From DASSSY01 sp035708205 (GTDB lineage Bacteria; Bacteroidota; Bacteroidia; Chitinophagales; Chitinophagaceae): a stretch of DNA of 64,000 nucleotides. The stretch is from assembly GCA_035708205.1 (NCBI GenBank), contig DASSSY010000002.1, positions 186,001-250,000 of the forward strand, in the 5' to 3' direction. The translations under genes and the position numbers were made by a program. The notes beneath the pieces were generated by a model. The model made no database searches. It was not told the DNA's origin and saw only the letters and a program-made list of their open reading frames with translations. Below are positions 1 through 8,678 of the stretch, piece by piece; position 1 is the first letter of the stretch, and each line of letters begins with the position of its first letter.

Positions 1-220
1 TCGCATCGGCACTGCAAAAAACAGCGACATTTTTATCTTTATAGGCCTGCCAGTTGAATGCGGTAATAGCCTGACGGAAATCCTTTTCCTTTAAGATCAT
101 TTCCCGGAATAAAAAGGGTTTCAGGTCAAACGCCTCTATGGACAGATCTTTAGGGAGTAATTGTTCCAGATCAAGGGTAATTAGCCCGCTTTGGGCGATC
201 TTGTTGACAATCGGTTCCAT
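1..220 (-). CDS. DUF2480 family protein (N-terminal part, runs off window)
   Basis: Only the first 73 codons are present; the gene continues beyond the left edge. Reading from the ATG at 220 the protein begins MEPIVNKIAQSGLITLDLE, followed by the KEKDFR and VAVFCSADA stretches. These match my memory of the DUF2480 family, a cytoplasmic protein of about 170 residues conserved across Bacteroidota and of unknown biochemical role. A TATCTTTG -7 element lies on the same strand just upstream (236-243), so the gene probably has its own promoter. Family recognition is fairly firm. No function can be inferred. Confidence 0.8.
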   Translation of the reverse strand, partial: MEPIVNKIAQSGLITLDLEQLLPKDLSIEAFDLKPFLFREMILKEKDFRQAITAFNWQAYKDKNVAVFCSADA

Positions 221-235
221 AATCGTTCAATAAGA

Positions 236-243
236 CAAAGATA
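236..243 (-). promoter_or_regulatory. -7 promoter element of the DUF2480 gene
   Basis: Read on the minus strand this is TATCTTTG, an exact match to the Bacteroidota -7 consensus TAnnTTTG, 15 nt upstream of the ATG at 220. I do not see a convincing TTTG -33 box at the usual 19-21 nt spacing. Confidence 0.5.
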
Positions 244-285
244 GTCAAACTTTAGAAGAAATATCCTGGTTTTCAGCATTGAGGC

Positions 286-1008
286 CTAATAAACAGCGAC
301 ATACCCGGTCGCGAATTCTTCCTTATTTTTCAATAATTTGAATTTGAACACCCCCGGCTTTTGAAAATTACGCCGGTCCAGAATAACAGCCGTATCGTTT
401 ATCCGGGGAATAAACAAGGCTTCTTTTCCTTGTTCATCGTAAAAATAAAGGGAATAATCATTTTCAGAAGCATCTGCCAGGTCAATATCGATATTACCGG
501 TAAACGGATTCGTAAAGACGTATTTCGACTTGGGGTAAACGGCGTTTGTATTGATATTATTAACTGCCTGCTCCGGCGATCCTGCGGGAGGCATTTTATC
601 GATCAGCTTTTGAAGAGAGTCTCCCGGAGGCAGAGGTTTCCTGTTAGCCACGTCTGCGCTGTCCAGGTGCAGTTTGACCACATTGCTTTTCCAGTCTGTT
701 CCCGATGTAAAAAGCACGACTACGCGATACCAGTTGTCGCCCAGCATTGGCCGGGTGTCAATATAGCTTTGGGCGGTTTCACTTATGTTTTTAAGAACGC
801 CAATTGTTTGATAGTTAAAGGTGCTGTCAGCCGATCGCTCAATGCTGACGGAACTGACACCGCTTTTATAGGGATTTATCCAGCTGAGCACGTTAATGCC
901 ATCTTTGGTGAGAGCGCCTACTTCGGGCAATTGTGGTTGTGCCATTGATATTCCCGGCAACAAAACAGTTAAGCATAAGGCGCTTAAAAGGACTCTGGAA
1001 AAGCTCAT
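286..1008 (-). CDS. Secreted fibronectin type III-like hypothetical protein
   Basis: The protein has 240 residues from the chosen ATG at 1008, which starts a good signal peptide (MSFSRVLLSALCL...ISMAQ). An in-frame start 18 codons earlier would bury that signal behind a polar stretch. After the signal comes one beta-rich domain resembling fibronectin type III (INVLSWINPY, SIERSAD, WYRVVV; about residues 30-115), then a Pro-rich linker and a second beta-rich part ending in TGYVAVY. No catalytic motif is visible. It is probably periplasmic or surface exposed. It lies on the same strand as the barrel protein at 1100-1789, 91 bp downstream of it. The function is not recognised. Confidence 0.7.
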   Translation of the reverse strand: MSFSRVLLSALCLTVLLPGISMAQPQLPEVGALTKDGINVLSWINPYKSGVSSVSIERSADSTFNYQTIGVLKNISETAQSYIDTRPMLGDNWYRVVVLFTSGTDWKSNVVKLHLDSADVANRKPLPPGDSLQKLIDKMPPAGSPEQAVNNINTNAVYPKSKYVFTNPFTGNIDIDLADASENDYSLYFYDEQGKEALFIPRINDTAVILDRRNFQKPGVFKFKLLKNKEEFATGYVAVY

Positions 1009-1099
1009 CGAAATTTTTTTATCAAAATTAATGGTCAAACTTACGAAAATCCAATGCATCATTGGCTTTATAAAAATGCTAAATCACCGGGTAGCGCCC

Positions 1100-1789
1100 C
1101 TATTTCTGGCTGATGAGATACATTAACCTGAGGGCAACGGTATTGTTGAATTGCTGGTCCCGCCCGCCAAATTTTGCGCTGTTGTTGTTGCGGACGGATA
1201 GTAAGGAATATTCAAACCTGGGGCTGATGAACAAACCATGAACAATATGGATATTGGCGGTCAACACATAGCTCAGGTCAAGTTTATGGAACGGGAGCGC
1301 ATTCTTTAATTGTGTATGGCCGCCTTCTTCAATCGTTTCTTCGCTAAAGCCAAGATAGCCGATGGCGAGCCCCATACCGAAATTGCTTTTGTTGGTGCCG
1401 CGGAATAAGTTGATCTGGATGGGAACCTCCGCATAATGCAGCCGGATATCCTGCGCCGTGACGCCGGTGTAGTCGACTGCGCCGGTACCATGAGCGCCCT
1501 TTTGCTCGTATAGAACCTCAAGACTCAAAGCCAGGGTAGCGTCAAAGGGCAATCCGACATTATTCCCGAACGGTAAGTACAGGATACCCCCTCCGCTAAA
1601 TCCCAATTTATCATAGCCTTTATAACCATCGCCGTCTACCTGCGAAAAATTCAGGCCGCCGACTAAGCCGCCCTGCAATTGTTCATATTCCGGGTTGTTG
1701 GTGTATTGCGCCGGGCATTGAGTGGCCAGCAGGAAGAGAAATCCGCACAAAAGGCCCAGGGATTTCCCGAATTTTAGGGATATTTGCAT
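1100..1789 (-). CDS. Outer membrane beta-barrel protein, PorT-like
   Basis: The protein has 229 residues. The start at 1789 gives a classic signal peptide (MQISLKFGKSLGLLCGFLFLLATQCPAQ); a longer in-frame reading from 1852 adds 21 charged residues and is less likely. The mature part alternates hydrophobic strands with Gly/Asn turns (GGLVGGLNFSQVDGDGYKGYDKLGFSGGG), typical of the small 8-10 strand outer-membrane barrel domain common in Bacteroidota. It ends with alternating aromatic and basic residues (ALRLMYLISQK). Such proteins are annotated as porin-family or PorT. PorT itself is a T9SS assembly factor, but this match is only at fold level. It may be transcribed with the secreted protein at 286-1008. 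Confidence 0.75.
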   Translation of the reverse strand: MQISLKFGKSLGLLCGFLFLLATQCPAQYTNNPEYEQLQGGLVGGLNFSQVDGDGYKGYDKLGFSGGGILYLPFGNNVGLPFDATLALSLEVLYEQKGAHGTGAVDYTGVTAQDIRLHYAEVPIQINLFRGTNKSNFGMGLAIGYLGFSEETIEEGGHTQLKNALPFHKLDLSYVLTANIHIVHGLFISPRFEYSLLSVRNNNSAKFGGRDQQFNNTVALRLMYLISQK

Positions 1790-1889
1790 AATATCGATCG
1801 CTTTTTTTGTAAGACGAAGGTATTTTATTTCAACATAAAATGACGCCGGCACTATAAGAAATCAATTCTCCATTTCAAGCAAATCGGAA

Positions 1890-2207
1890 ATGAGCATAAA
1901 ATATACAACCGCTACCTTAAAAAGGCTCGAGCAGCTTTTCGAAGAAACCCGGTACCGCATACGTTATGAAAAAGGACAGTTCCATTCAGGCTATTGTATC
2001 CTGGAGGATAAAAAAATTGCCGTCATCAATAAATTTTTAGATGTAGAGGGCCGGATCAACGCTTTGCTTGAAATTATTCCCGGTATACAATTTAAGGAAC
2101 AGGAACTGAGTGGCGATATGCTGAAGTTCTTGAAACAAACCATACAACCTTTGTATCAGCAGGGAAATGCCGGCCGGCAAATAAAAATCGGTTTTGAAGA
2201 AGAATAG
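1890..2207 (+). CDS. Conserved hypothetical protein, 105 aa
   Basis: A small soluble protein with no signal peptide or membrane segment. It has an amphipathic N-terminal helix (TLKRLEQLFEETRYRIRYEKG) and a short beta section (GYCILEDKKIAVINKFLDVEGR) followed by a helical C-terminus. The ATG at 1890 is the only reasonable start. It sits 54 bp before the metallo-beta-lactamase-fold gene and is probably co-transcribed with it. I recognise it only as resembling unnamed conserved proteins of Chitinophagaceae and assign no function. Confidence 0.65.
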   Translation: MSIKYTTATLKRLEQLFEETRYRIRYEKGQFHSGYCILEDKKIAVINKFLDVEGRINALLEIIPGIQFKEQELSGDMLKFLKQTIQPLYQQGNAGRQIKIGFEEE

Positions 2208-2261
2208 CTGTTTGGCTGGTAATGACCGGTCGAATACAGCCCAATAATAAATAATGAATTC

Positions 2262-3026
2262 ATGACGATAACTTTTTTGGGAACCGGAACATCGCAGGGG
2301 GTACCGATGATCGGTTGTTCCTGCGCGGTTTGCCAATCGAAGGATAAAAGAGATAATCGTTTGCGCAGCGCCATTTGGGTGCGGACGGGGAATACAAGCG
2401 TGGTTATTGATACCGGTCCCGATTTTCGTTACCAGATGCTTCGGGCGCGGGTGCACAGATTGGATGCCATTGTATATACTCATGGGCATAAGGATCACGT
2501 GGCCGGCCTGGATGATGTGCGGGCGTTTAATTACTGGCAACAAGAGCCCATTGCGATTTATGCCAATGCCCAAACGGAAGAGGTGCTGCGCCGGGAGTTT
2601 CAGTACGTATTTAACGGCATACGTTATCCGGGCATTCCGCAGGTGGATATTGTTTCCATTGAAAATAAAAGCTCGTTTCAAATTGGCGATCTAATCTTTC
2701 ATCCTATAAAGGTCCTGCATTATAAACTGGAGGTTTACGGCTTCAGAATTGGCGATTTTTGCTATGTTACCGATGTGAATTTTATCAGACCTGAAGAGCT
2801 GGCCAAGATAAAGGGCTGTAAAATCCTGGTCATTTCCGCCCTGAGAAAAGAAAAGCATATTTCGCACTTTTCCTTGGAGGAAGCCATCGCTATTTCCCGT
2901 TTGACCGGGGCCGGGCAAACCTATCTTACGCATATCAGCCACCAGATGGGGCTGGCGGCGGAGGTAGAGCGGGAGCTACCGACAAATATTCATTTGTCCT
3001 ATGACGGCCTGACCCTTGAAGTGTAG
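2262..3026 (+). CDS. MBL-fold metallo-hydrolase, PhnP-like
   Basis: A 254-residue metallo-beta-lactamase-fold hydrolase. The metal-binding motif HGHKDH is at residues 74-79 (H74, H76, D78, H79). Further conserved parts are VIDTGPDFR (residues 48-56), YVTDVNF near 168 and THISHQMG near 228. An N-terminal GCSCAVC cluster (C19, C21, C24) is the extra zinc site seen in the PhnP-type phosphodiesterase branch (5-phosphoribosyl 1,2-cyclic phosphate phosphodiesterase). No other phn gene is nearby, so the physiological substrate is probably not a C-P lyase intermediate; general cyclic phosphodiesterase is the safer reading. The gene is convergent with the glycosidase gene ending at 3036, with a 9 bp gap. 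Confidence 0.88.
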   Translation: MTITFLGTGTSQGVPMIGCSCAVCQSKDKRDNRLRSAIWVRTGNTSVVIDTGPDFRYQMLRARVHRLDAIVYTHGHKDHVAGLDDVRAFNYWQQEPIAIYANAQTEEVLRREFQYVFNGIRYPGIPQVDIVSIENKSSFQIGDLIFHPIKVLHYKLEVYGFRIGDFCYVTDVNFIRPEELAKIKGCKILVISALRKEKHISHFSLEEAIAISRLTGAGQTYLTHISHQMGLAAEVERELPTNIHLSYDGLTLEV

Positions 3027-3035
3027 CCTTAATCG

Positions 3036-4535
3036 TTAATAGCCCGTAACTATATTGCTGGGCTGGCTTTCATTCCAGGAGCGGTCTAAGGCCGTCACCA
3101 CATAATGATAGTTTTGGTTAGTGGTATAATGCGTGTCCATAAACTGGTCGTTCTGCGTGAGGGCGATAATATGCCCCGGGTCGTCTAAATCAACGGGCGT
3201 TCCGCCGGGGAAGCGGTAAATGGCGTATTTGGTATGTGTCTTATCGGGATTGGCATCCGACCATTGAAGCAATAAACTACCGGATGATTTTTGAGTGGCA
3301 TAAAGTTTCGGAGGCAACGGTGCCGTATGGTCTAACCAAGGCATTGCCGGTGGGAAGGCAATGGTTGAAAAGTAGTTCCGGCGCAGGCTGTCGGCAAAGG
3401 CATCACTGATCTTCGCAAAGGAGGACGCGCTGTAAAAAACCAGGCCGTCGGCATCCTCCTGCCGGGCCATCCTGATCTGTTTCAGGATCTCTGATGTGCC
3501 ATACCAGGGACTGCTGGCGTTCGCTCCTGCCAAGCGGTAGAGTCCCAGGCCGATATACATCCTGTTGCGCCCTTTATGCTGCATCCACCAGGGCAACAAA
3601 ACACTGTACGATGCCGCCTTGCTGTTGCATGGCCAGTACAGCTGCGGCGCCAGGTAATCCAGCCAGTTGTTCCTTTCCCAAAGTAAAATATCGGAATAAA
3701 GATCATCATAACAGCTGGCACCGTGCGTCTCCGAGCCGTTGGGGTCTTGTTTGGCATTCCGCCAGATACCAAAGGGGCTGACACCGAATTCCACCCAGCT
3801 TTTCTCTTTTTTGATCAGGTTATTGAGCTGGGAGATGAATAAACTGACATTATTGCGTCGCCAGTCATCCTTATTCATGCCATTGTTATATTTCTGGTAG
3901 CTTTGTTCATCATGGAATGCCTGTCCGGGGATACGGTAAGGATAAAAGTAATCGTCAATGTGTACGGCATCAATATCATATCGTTTCACGACATCCAAAA
4001 TAACTTTTAGGATGTAATTCCGGGCTTCAGGGTTGCCGGGATCGAAATAACCTTTTCCGCCATAACGTATGATCCAGTCAGGATGTTGTCGGGTAGCATG
4101 ATCCGGCGGGTTGGGATTGGCATTGCTGTTGACCAGGGCCCGGAAAGGATTGAACCAGGCATGGAATTGCATATTCCTTTTATGTGTTTCATGGATCATA
4201 AATGCCAGCGGGTCATACTTGGGAAATGGCGGGGTCCCCTGCTTGCCGCTTAAATACAAGCTCCAGGGTTCATAGGGTGACGGATAAAAGGCATCTGCCG
4301 CCGGGCGGATTTGTACTATGACGGCGTTAAAGCCGCAGGATTGAAAAAAATCTAAATATTGGATGAATTCCTGTTGTTGCTGCTGGGCGGAAAGTCCTTT
4401 TTGAGATGGCCAGTCAATATTGCCGATAGTGGCTATCCATACGGCTCTTAATTCTCGTTTGGGAGGCGTTTTTTGTGCCAATGCGGAGATAGAGAGCGTC
4501 ATGAGTAGGATAAAGATAGCCCGGTGGCGAAGCAT
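3036..4535 (-). CDS. GHL10 (DUF187) family glycosyl hydrolase, secreted
   Basis: The protein has 499 residues with an N-terminal signal peptide (HRAIFILLMTLSISALAQ). The body is the glycosyl-hydrolase-like GHL10/DUF187 TIM barrel (about residues 27-345): RELRAVWIATIGNIDWPS at the start, then FNAVIVQIRPAADAFYPS, HAWFNPFRA, and the conserved DIDAVHIDDYFYP and FGVSPFGIWRN segments. In E. coli the homologue DigH cleaves denuded peptidoglycan glycan strands, so a cell-wall role is plausible. The C-terminal 110 residues form a fibronectin type III-like module (YAIYRFPGG, YHYVVTALDRSWNESQPSN). The ATG at 4535 has a well-placed promoter on the same strand (4562-4594). Confidence 0.9.
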   Translation of the reverse strand: MLRHRAIFILLMTLSISALAQKTPPKRELRAVWIATIGNIDWPSQKGLSAQQQQQEFIQYLDFFQSCGFNAVIVQIRPAADAFYPSPYEPWSLYLSGKQGTPPFPKYDPLAFMIHETHKRNMQFHAWFNPFRALVNSNANPNPPDHATRQHPDWIIRYGGKGYFDPGNPEARNYILKVILDVVKRYDIDAVHIDDYFYPYRIPGQAFHDEQSYQKYNNGMNKDDWRRNNVSLFISQLNNLIKKEKSWVEFGVSPFGIWRNAKQDPNGSETHGASCYDDLYSDILLWERNNWLDYLAPQLYWPCNSKAASYSVLLPWWMQHKGRNRMYIGLGLYRLAGANASSPWYGTSEILKQIRMARQEDADGLVFYSASSFAKISDAFADSLRRNYFSTIAFPPAMPWLDHTAPLPPKLYATQKSSGSLLLQWSDANPDKTHTKYAIYRFPGGTPVDLDDPGHIIALTQNDQFMDTHYTTNQNYHYVVTALDRSWNESQPSNIVTGY

Positions 4536-4561
4536 GAAAGGTGTCTTTTTGGATAAAACGG

Positions 4562-4594
4562 CAAATTTAGCGGCTTATGCGCTAATTTCACAAA
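4562..4594 (-). promoter_or_regulatory. Consensus Bacteroidota promoter of the GHL10 gene
   Basis: On the minus strand there is TTTG (4594-4591), a 21 nt spacer and TAAATTTG (4569-4562). This matches the TTTG/TAnnTTTG vegetative promoter with near-ideal spacing, about 26 nt upstream of the ATG at 4535. Confidence 0.7.
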
Positions 4595-4739
4595 TCAAAG
4601 ATCTTTATTAAATGCTTATTTTTGCGCCTTAGCTTTTTCAGGCTAAGTAAAAATGATATGGTAACGGGATCCGGAGGCCGTGCGCCTGTGTTCCTGATTT
4701 ATTTTAAGGGTGATACTTTTTAAACTTTATTTGAATTCA

Positions 4740-5939
4740 ATGAAAGACGTTTTTGTTATTGATGCCTTGAGAACGCCGATTGGCAAATATGGTGGTACTT
4801 TGAGCGGTATCCGTCCTGATGATATGCTGGCTTTGATTTTAAAAACCTTGGTGGGAAAGCAGCCGGGACTGGATGTCAATGCCATTGAAGATGTTATTTC
4901 GGGCGCTGCCAACCAAGCAGGAGAGGATAACCGTAACGTGGCGAGAATGGCCGCGTTGCTGGCCGGTTTGCCGGTGACGACAGGGGGCAATACCGTCAAT
5001 CGTTTATGCGCCTCCGGTCTCCAGGCGGTTATGGACGCCAGCCGGGCCATAATAGCTGGGGACGGCGATGTGTATATCGCCGGAGGTGTGGAGAGCATGA
5101 GCCGAGCGCCTTTTGTTACGGCCAAACCGGATAAGGCTTTTTCCCGCCATACCGAAATGTATGACACGACGATCGGATGGCGCTTTCCTAATCCTAAGCT
5201 GTCGGATTTGTATTATCCTTACAGCATGGGGGAAACCGCTGAGAATGTTGCCGATCGCTGGGCTATCTCCCGTGAGGAGCAGGACAGGTTCGCCTTAGGC
5301 AGCCAGGAAAAATATCAGAAAGCATACGAAGCGGGCCGTTTTAAGGACGAAATTGTTCCGGTTATGGTGGAACTGGGTAAAGGTAAATCCGCTGTGATCG
5401 ATAAAGATGAGCATCCAAGGCTGTCCACCTTAGAAAAATTGTTATCCTTAAAGCCGGCATTCAGGAAGAACGGAAGCGTGACGGCGGGGAACAGCAGCGG
5501 TATTAATGACGGGGCCGCAGCGCTTTTACTGGCCTCTGAAGACGCCGTGAATAAATATCAGCTGAAACCTATGGCCAAAGTTGTCGGCCGGGCCATCGCC
5601 GGCGTTGATCCCGCCATAATGGGAACAGGGCCTATCCCGGCTACGCGCAAGGCCCTGGCACGTGCGGGGTTACAGGTTGGCGACCTGGGCCTGATCGAAT
5701 TGAATGAAGCGTTTGCTTCGCAGTCTATTGCCTGCATCCGCGAGCTTGGTCTTAATGGAGAGATCATTAACGTCAACGGAGGCGCCATTGCTTTGGGACA
5801 TCCGTTAGGTTGCAGCGGCGCCCGTATAGCCACGACCTTGTTGCACGAAATGAAAAAGAGAAATGTGCGTTACGGCCTGGCCACCATGTGTATCGGGGTG
5901 GGGCAGGGCGCGGCCGTTATTTTCGAGAATGTTTCTTAA
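4740..5939 (+). CDS. Thiolase, probable 3-oxoadipyl-CoA/acetyl-CoA C-acyltransferase
   Basis: A 399-residue type I thiolase starting MKDVFVIDALRTPIG at 4740; the in-frame start ten codons upstream is not family-like. The nucleophile is C90 in NRLCASG. The other active-site blocks are present: NEAFASQ, GHPLGCSG (His) and CIGVGQG (second Cys). Long stretches such as GAANQAGEDNRNVARMA, TTIGWRF and GLATMCIGVGQG resemble PcaF/PaaJ 3-oxoadipyl-CoA thiolases, which release acetyl-CoA and succinyl-CoA in aromatic degradation. No other pca or paa genes are in the window, so a general beta-oxidation role remains possible. It is followed 56 bp later by the sulfatase gene. Confidence 0.88.
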   Translation: MKDVFVIDALRTPIGKYGGTLSGIRPDDMLALILKTLVGKQPGLDVNAIEDVISGAANQAGEDNRNVARMAALLAGLPVTTGGNTVNRLCASGLQAVMDASRAIIAGDGDVYIAGGVESMSRAPFVTAKPDKAFSRHTEMYDTTIGWRFPNPKLSDLYYPYSMGETAENVADRWAISREEQDRFALGSQEKYQKAYEAGRFKDEIVPVMVELGKGKSAVIDKDEHPRLSTLEKLLSLKPAFRKNGSVTAGNSSGINDGAAALLLASEDAVNKYQLKPMAKVVGRAIAGVDPAIMGTGPIPATRKALARAGLQVGDLGLIELNEAFASQSIACIRELGLNGEIINVNGGAIALGHPLGCSGARIATTLLHEMKKRNVRYGLATMCIGVGQGAAVIFENVS

Positions 5940-5995
5940 ATATTTACCGGCGGTAATCTGTAAACAGGGATCCGTTCTTAAAGATTTAATAGCTT

Positions 5996-7954
5996 ATGTC
6001 TGCTGCCCAGCCTTCATTCTTGACCAGGCTTTGTAAACATCGTTTTGGTCCCGTAGCCCTTTTGGTTGCCGTCATTGTCGTTATTGCTTTCCTGACAAGG
6101 GCGGCCTTATTGTTGTATTCTGCCGGAGATGTTGACTGGACAGGGCTCAGCCTGCCGGGAATATTCCTTATCGGCCTGTTTTATGATCTGGTGATGAGCT
6201 CATATTTCATCATCCCGTTAGTGCTTTATCTCTGGCTGGTTCCAGATAAGCTGTACCGGCAGCGCTGGCAGCGGTTTCTGCTTTACGGATTGATGACCAT
6301 ACTTTGCTTTATCCTGGTTTTCAATATTGCCGGGGAATGGTTTTTCTGGGAAGAATTTTCAAGCCGCTATAATTTTATCGCCGTGAATTATTTGGTTTAT
6401 ACCAATGAGGTCATTGGCAATATCCGGGAGTCTTATCCCCTAAACGGCATCATCACCGGGGTGGCTATCCTGACCCTGATCATTGTTTTTCTCCTGAGAA
6501 AAAAGCTGAAATTATCCATGATCATGCCATTGAGGTTTGGCAAAAGAACCCTTTGGGCATTAGGTTTGCTGTTACTGCCGGTCATTTCTTTTCTTACGGT
6601 AAATCATGATTTTCGCCAGTTCAGCAATAACCGCTACAATAATGAATTGGCGGGGGACGGTATTTATGAGCTTTTCGCTGCTTTCCGCAATAACCAGCTG
6701 GATTACCATACTTTTTACCAGACTATTCCTGACCGGGAAGCTTTTACGACGCTCCGCCATTTGCTGCAGACGCCCGACAGCCGTTTTATAAGCGATGGTG
6801 CCCATAGTTATACACGCCAAATCACCGATTCAATGCCCGAGCTGCATCTGAATGTTATTTTGATCAGCATTGAGAGTATGAGCGCAAAATATTTAGGGGT
6901 TTACGGGAATACACAGGGTATAACCCCCAACCTGGATACCCTTGCGCGGCACAGTTTGTTGTTTACCCGGTTTTATGCCAACGGTACCAGGACGGTTCGT
7001 GGCCTGGAAGCGCTTTCTTTAAGCGTGCCGCCTACTCCCGGCCAGTCTATTGTCAAGCGGCCTGATAATGAGGGATTGTTTACCCTTGGTTCCGTATTTG
7101 CGCAGAAAGGATATGTCAGCAAATTTATTTACGGTGGCTATGGTTATTTTGATAACATGAATTATTTCTTCGGGCACAGTGGTTACCAGATTGCCGACAG
7201 GCAGGCTATTTCTGACGCGGGTATTAAAATCCACTATGAAAATATCTGGGGGGTGGCGGATGAAGATTTGTTTACGTTGGTTTTGAAAGAAGCCGGTGAC
7301 GCGCATCAGCAGGGTAGGCCCTTCTTTTTTCATGTGATGACCACTTCTAATCACCGACCGTATACTTATCCCGAAGGCAGGATTGACATTCCTTCGCATA
7401 CAGGCAGAGAAGGGGCCGTGAAATATACCGATTATGCCATCGGGCAGTTTATCAAAGAAGCTAAGGGACAGCCTTGGTTTGGTAACACGGTTTTCGTGAT
7501 CACGGCCGATCATTGCGCCAGCAGCGCCGGGAAGACCGATCTTCCGGTTGATCGTTACCATATTCCGTTATTGATTTACGCGCCAAAGCATATCCGGCCC
7601 AGGACCATTAACAAACTAATGTCCCAGATTGATGTCCCGCCATCAATATTGGGGCTGTTGCATTTTAGCTATCAGTCGAAATTTTACGGCTATAATATCT
7701 TCACTATCCCAGATTCTATGACCAGGGCGTTTATCGGCACTTATCAAAACCTGGGTTATATCCACGACAGCACTTTAGTGATCTTAAAGCCGGAAAAGCA
7801 GGTAGAGGTTTATTATCCCGATTTCAAAACAGGCGCCAACAGGCCGGCACCGTACAACAAAAGACTGGTACGCCAGGCCATCAGCTATTATCAAACCGCG
7901 AGTGACGCTTTTGATAAGCAATACGACAAGGATATGAAACAGGTAGCGAAATAA
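5996..7954 (+). CDS. LTA synthase family membrane sulfatase/phosphoglycerol transferase
   Basis: The protein has 652 residues. Five hydrophobic membrane segments lie at about 18-40, 52-80, 95-112, 152-168 and 186-202, followed by a periplasmic alkaline-phosphatase-superfamily sulfatase domain (about 283-600). Metal and nucleophile positions typical of LtaS/MdoB proteins are visible: LISIESMSAKYLGVYGN (E293) and GTRTVRGLEA (T333 as likely nucleophile), then TSNHRPYTYPEG and ITADHC for the C-terminal metal ligands. Gram-negative relatives transfer phosphoglycerol or phosphoethanolamine groups to envelope glycans. The substrate here is unknown. The ATG at 5996 gives a short cytoplasmic N-terminus ahead of the first membrane helix. 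Confidence 0.87.
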   Translation: MSAAQPSFLTRLCKHRFGPVALLVAVIVVIAFLTRAALLLYSAGDVDWTGLSLPGIFLIGLFYDLVMSSYFIIPLVLYLWLVPDKLYRQRWQRFLLYGLMTILCFILVFNIAGEWFFWEEFSSRYNFIAVNYLVYTNEVIGNIRESYPLNGIITGVAILTLIIVFLLRKKLKLSMIMPLRFGKRTLWALGLLLLPVISFLTVNHDFRQFSNNRYNNELAGDGIYELFAAFRNNQLDYHTFYQTIPDREAFTTLRHLLQTPDSRFISDGAHSYTRQITDSMPELHLNVILISIESMSAKYLGVYGNTQGITPNLDTLARHSLLFTRFYANGTRTVRGLEALSLSVPPTPGQSIVKRPDNEGLFTLGSVFAQKGYVSKFIYGGYGYFDNMNYFFGHSGYQIADRQAISDAGIKIHYENIWGVADEDLFTLVLKEAGDAHQQGRPFFFHVMTTSNHRPYTYPEGRIDIPSHTGREGAVKYTDYAIGQFIKEAKGQPWFGNTVFVITADHCASSAGKTDLPVDRYHIPLLIYAPKHIRPRTINKLMSQIDVPPSILGLLHFSYQSKFYGYNIFTIPDSMTRAFIGTYQNLGYIHDSTLVILKPEKQVEVYYPDFKTGANRPAPYNKRLVRQAISYYQTASDAFDKQYDKDMKQVAK

Positions 7955-8058
7955 GCCCGGACGGCTACTATTTGTCAAAAGGTATCGACTATTGAACAAT
8001 AAAAGATTTTCGCTTAACTTTACTTGATAAATATTGTTTTCAAAAATAAAACTAAGAA

Positions 8059-8610
8059 ATGAAAAGGATTGTTTTAGCCTTATGTGTGTTGCTGATGGGC
8101 ATGCAGGTGGCGATTGCCGGTAATAAAGATGACAACGAAGGCATTCATTGGCTGACCTTTCAGCAGGCGGAGGAGAAGATGAAGGAGCAGCCTAAAAAAG
8201 TGCTGATTGACGTGTACACCGGTTGGTGTGGCTGGTGTAAGGTCATGGCGAAAAAGACATATACCAATCCTGACCTGATCAAGTATGTCAACGAGAACTA
8301 TTATGCCATAAAATTTGACGCGGAACAGAGATCGCCCATTGAATTTATGGGCAAGACCTGGCAATATGACGCAGAGCACAAGGTCAATGCTCTGGCCCTG
8401 GATTTGCTGCATGGCCGTCTGTCTTATCCGACAACGGTAATTATGGAAGAAGATTTTAAAAGCGAAGAACCTATTCCGGGCTATCTTGAAGTGCCGGTAA
8501 TGGAAAGCATCCTGAAATATTTTGGTGAAAAAATATATCTCCATGAAAAATGGGATGATTACCAAAAAAACTTTAAAGGAACCTGGGAGACTGCTGCGGA
8601 TAAAAAATGA
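8059..8610 (+). CDS. Periplasmic thioredoxin-fold protein with CGWC motif
   Basis: The protein has 183 residues with a signal peptide (MKRIVLALCVLLMGMQVAIAG). The thioredoxin-like domain carries the redox motif W-C57-G-W-C60 in VLIDVYTGWCGWCKVMAKKTY, followed by KFDAEQ and the cis-Pro region LSYPTTVIMEED. This is the DUF255/thioredoxin_7-like branch rather than classical thioredoxin. It is probably a periplasmic disulfide reductase or oxidase. No partner gene is linked. The message likely ends at the strong hairpin at 8638-8672, which overlaps the promoter of pyrD. Confidence 0.85.
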   Translation: MKRIVLALCVLLMGMQVAIAGNKDDNEGIHWLTFQQAEEKMKEQPKKVLIDVYTGWCGWCKVMAKKTYTNPDLIKYVNENYYAIKFDAEQRSPIEFMGKTWQYDAEHKVNALALDLLHGRLSYPTTVIMEEDFKSEEPIPGYLEVPVMESILKYFGEKIYLHEKWDDYQKNFKGTWETAADKK

Positions 8611-8637
8611 TTTTCCCGTTTTGGCGGGTTCTTTGAT

Positions 8638-8672
8638 AAGATAGGCGCATTTTCTGTTAATGCGCCTATCTT
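8638..8672 (+). terminator. Perfect 14-bp hairpin overlapping the pyrD -7 element
   Basis: AAGATAGGCGCATT (8638-8651) is followed by a 7-nt loop and its exact reverse complement (8659-8672). It ends 28-62 bp after the thioredoxin-like gene and could terminate it, although the U-tract is short (three T). The right arm contains most of TATCTTTG, the -7 element of pyrD, so it could also be an operator. Confidence 0.6.
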
Positions 8673-8674
8673 TG
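8667..8674 (+). promoter_or_regulatory. -7 promoter element of pyrD
   Basis: TATCTTTG is an exact TAnnTTTG match and ends only 4 nt before the pyrD ATG. Transcription would begin at or very near the start codon. There is no clear TTTG box at standard spacing. Confidence 0.55.
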
Positions 8675-8678
8675 CATC

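Noticed and set aside
361..948. 195-codon open frame on the plus strand
   Set aside because: It lies antisense to the signal-peptide-bearing secreted protein at 286-1008. Its composition is Arg/Cys/His rich with no recognisable motif.
4628..4647. Short dyad CTTAGC/GCTAAG before the thiolase
   Set aside because: It has only six paired bases and a weak loop, with no T-tract. Chance is a sufficient explanation.
7019..7561. 180-codon minus-strand open frame
   Set aside because: It is fully inside the LTA-synthase-like gene and antisense to its conserved sulfatase motifs.
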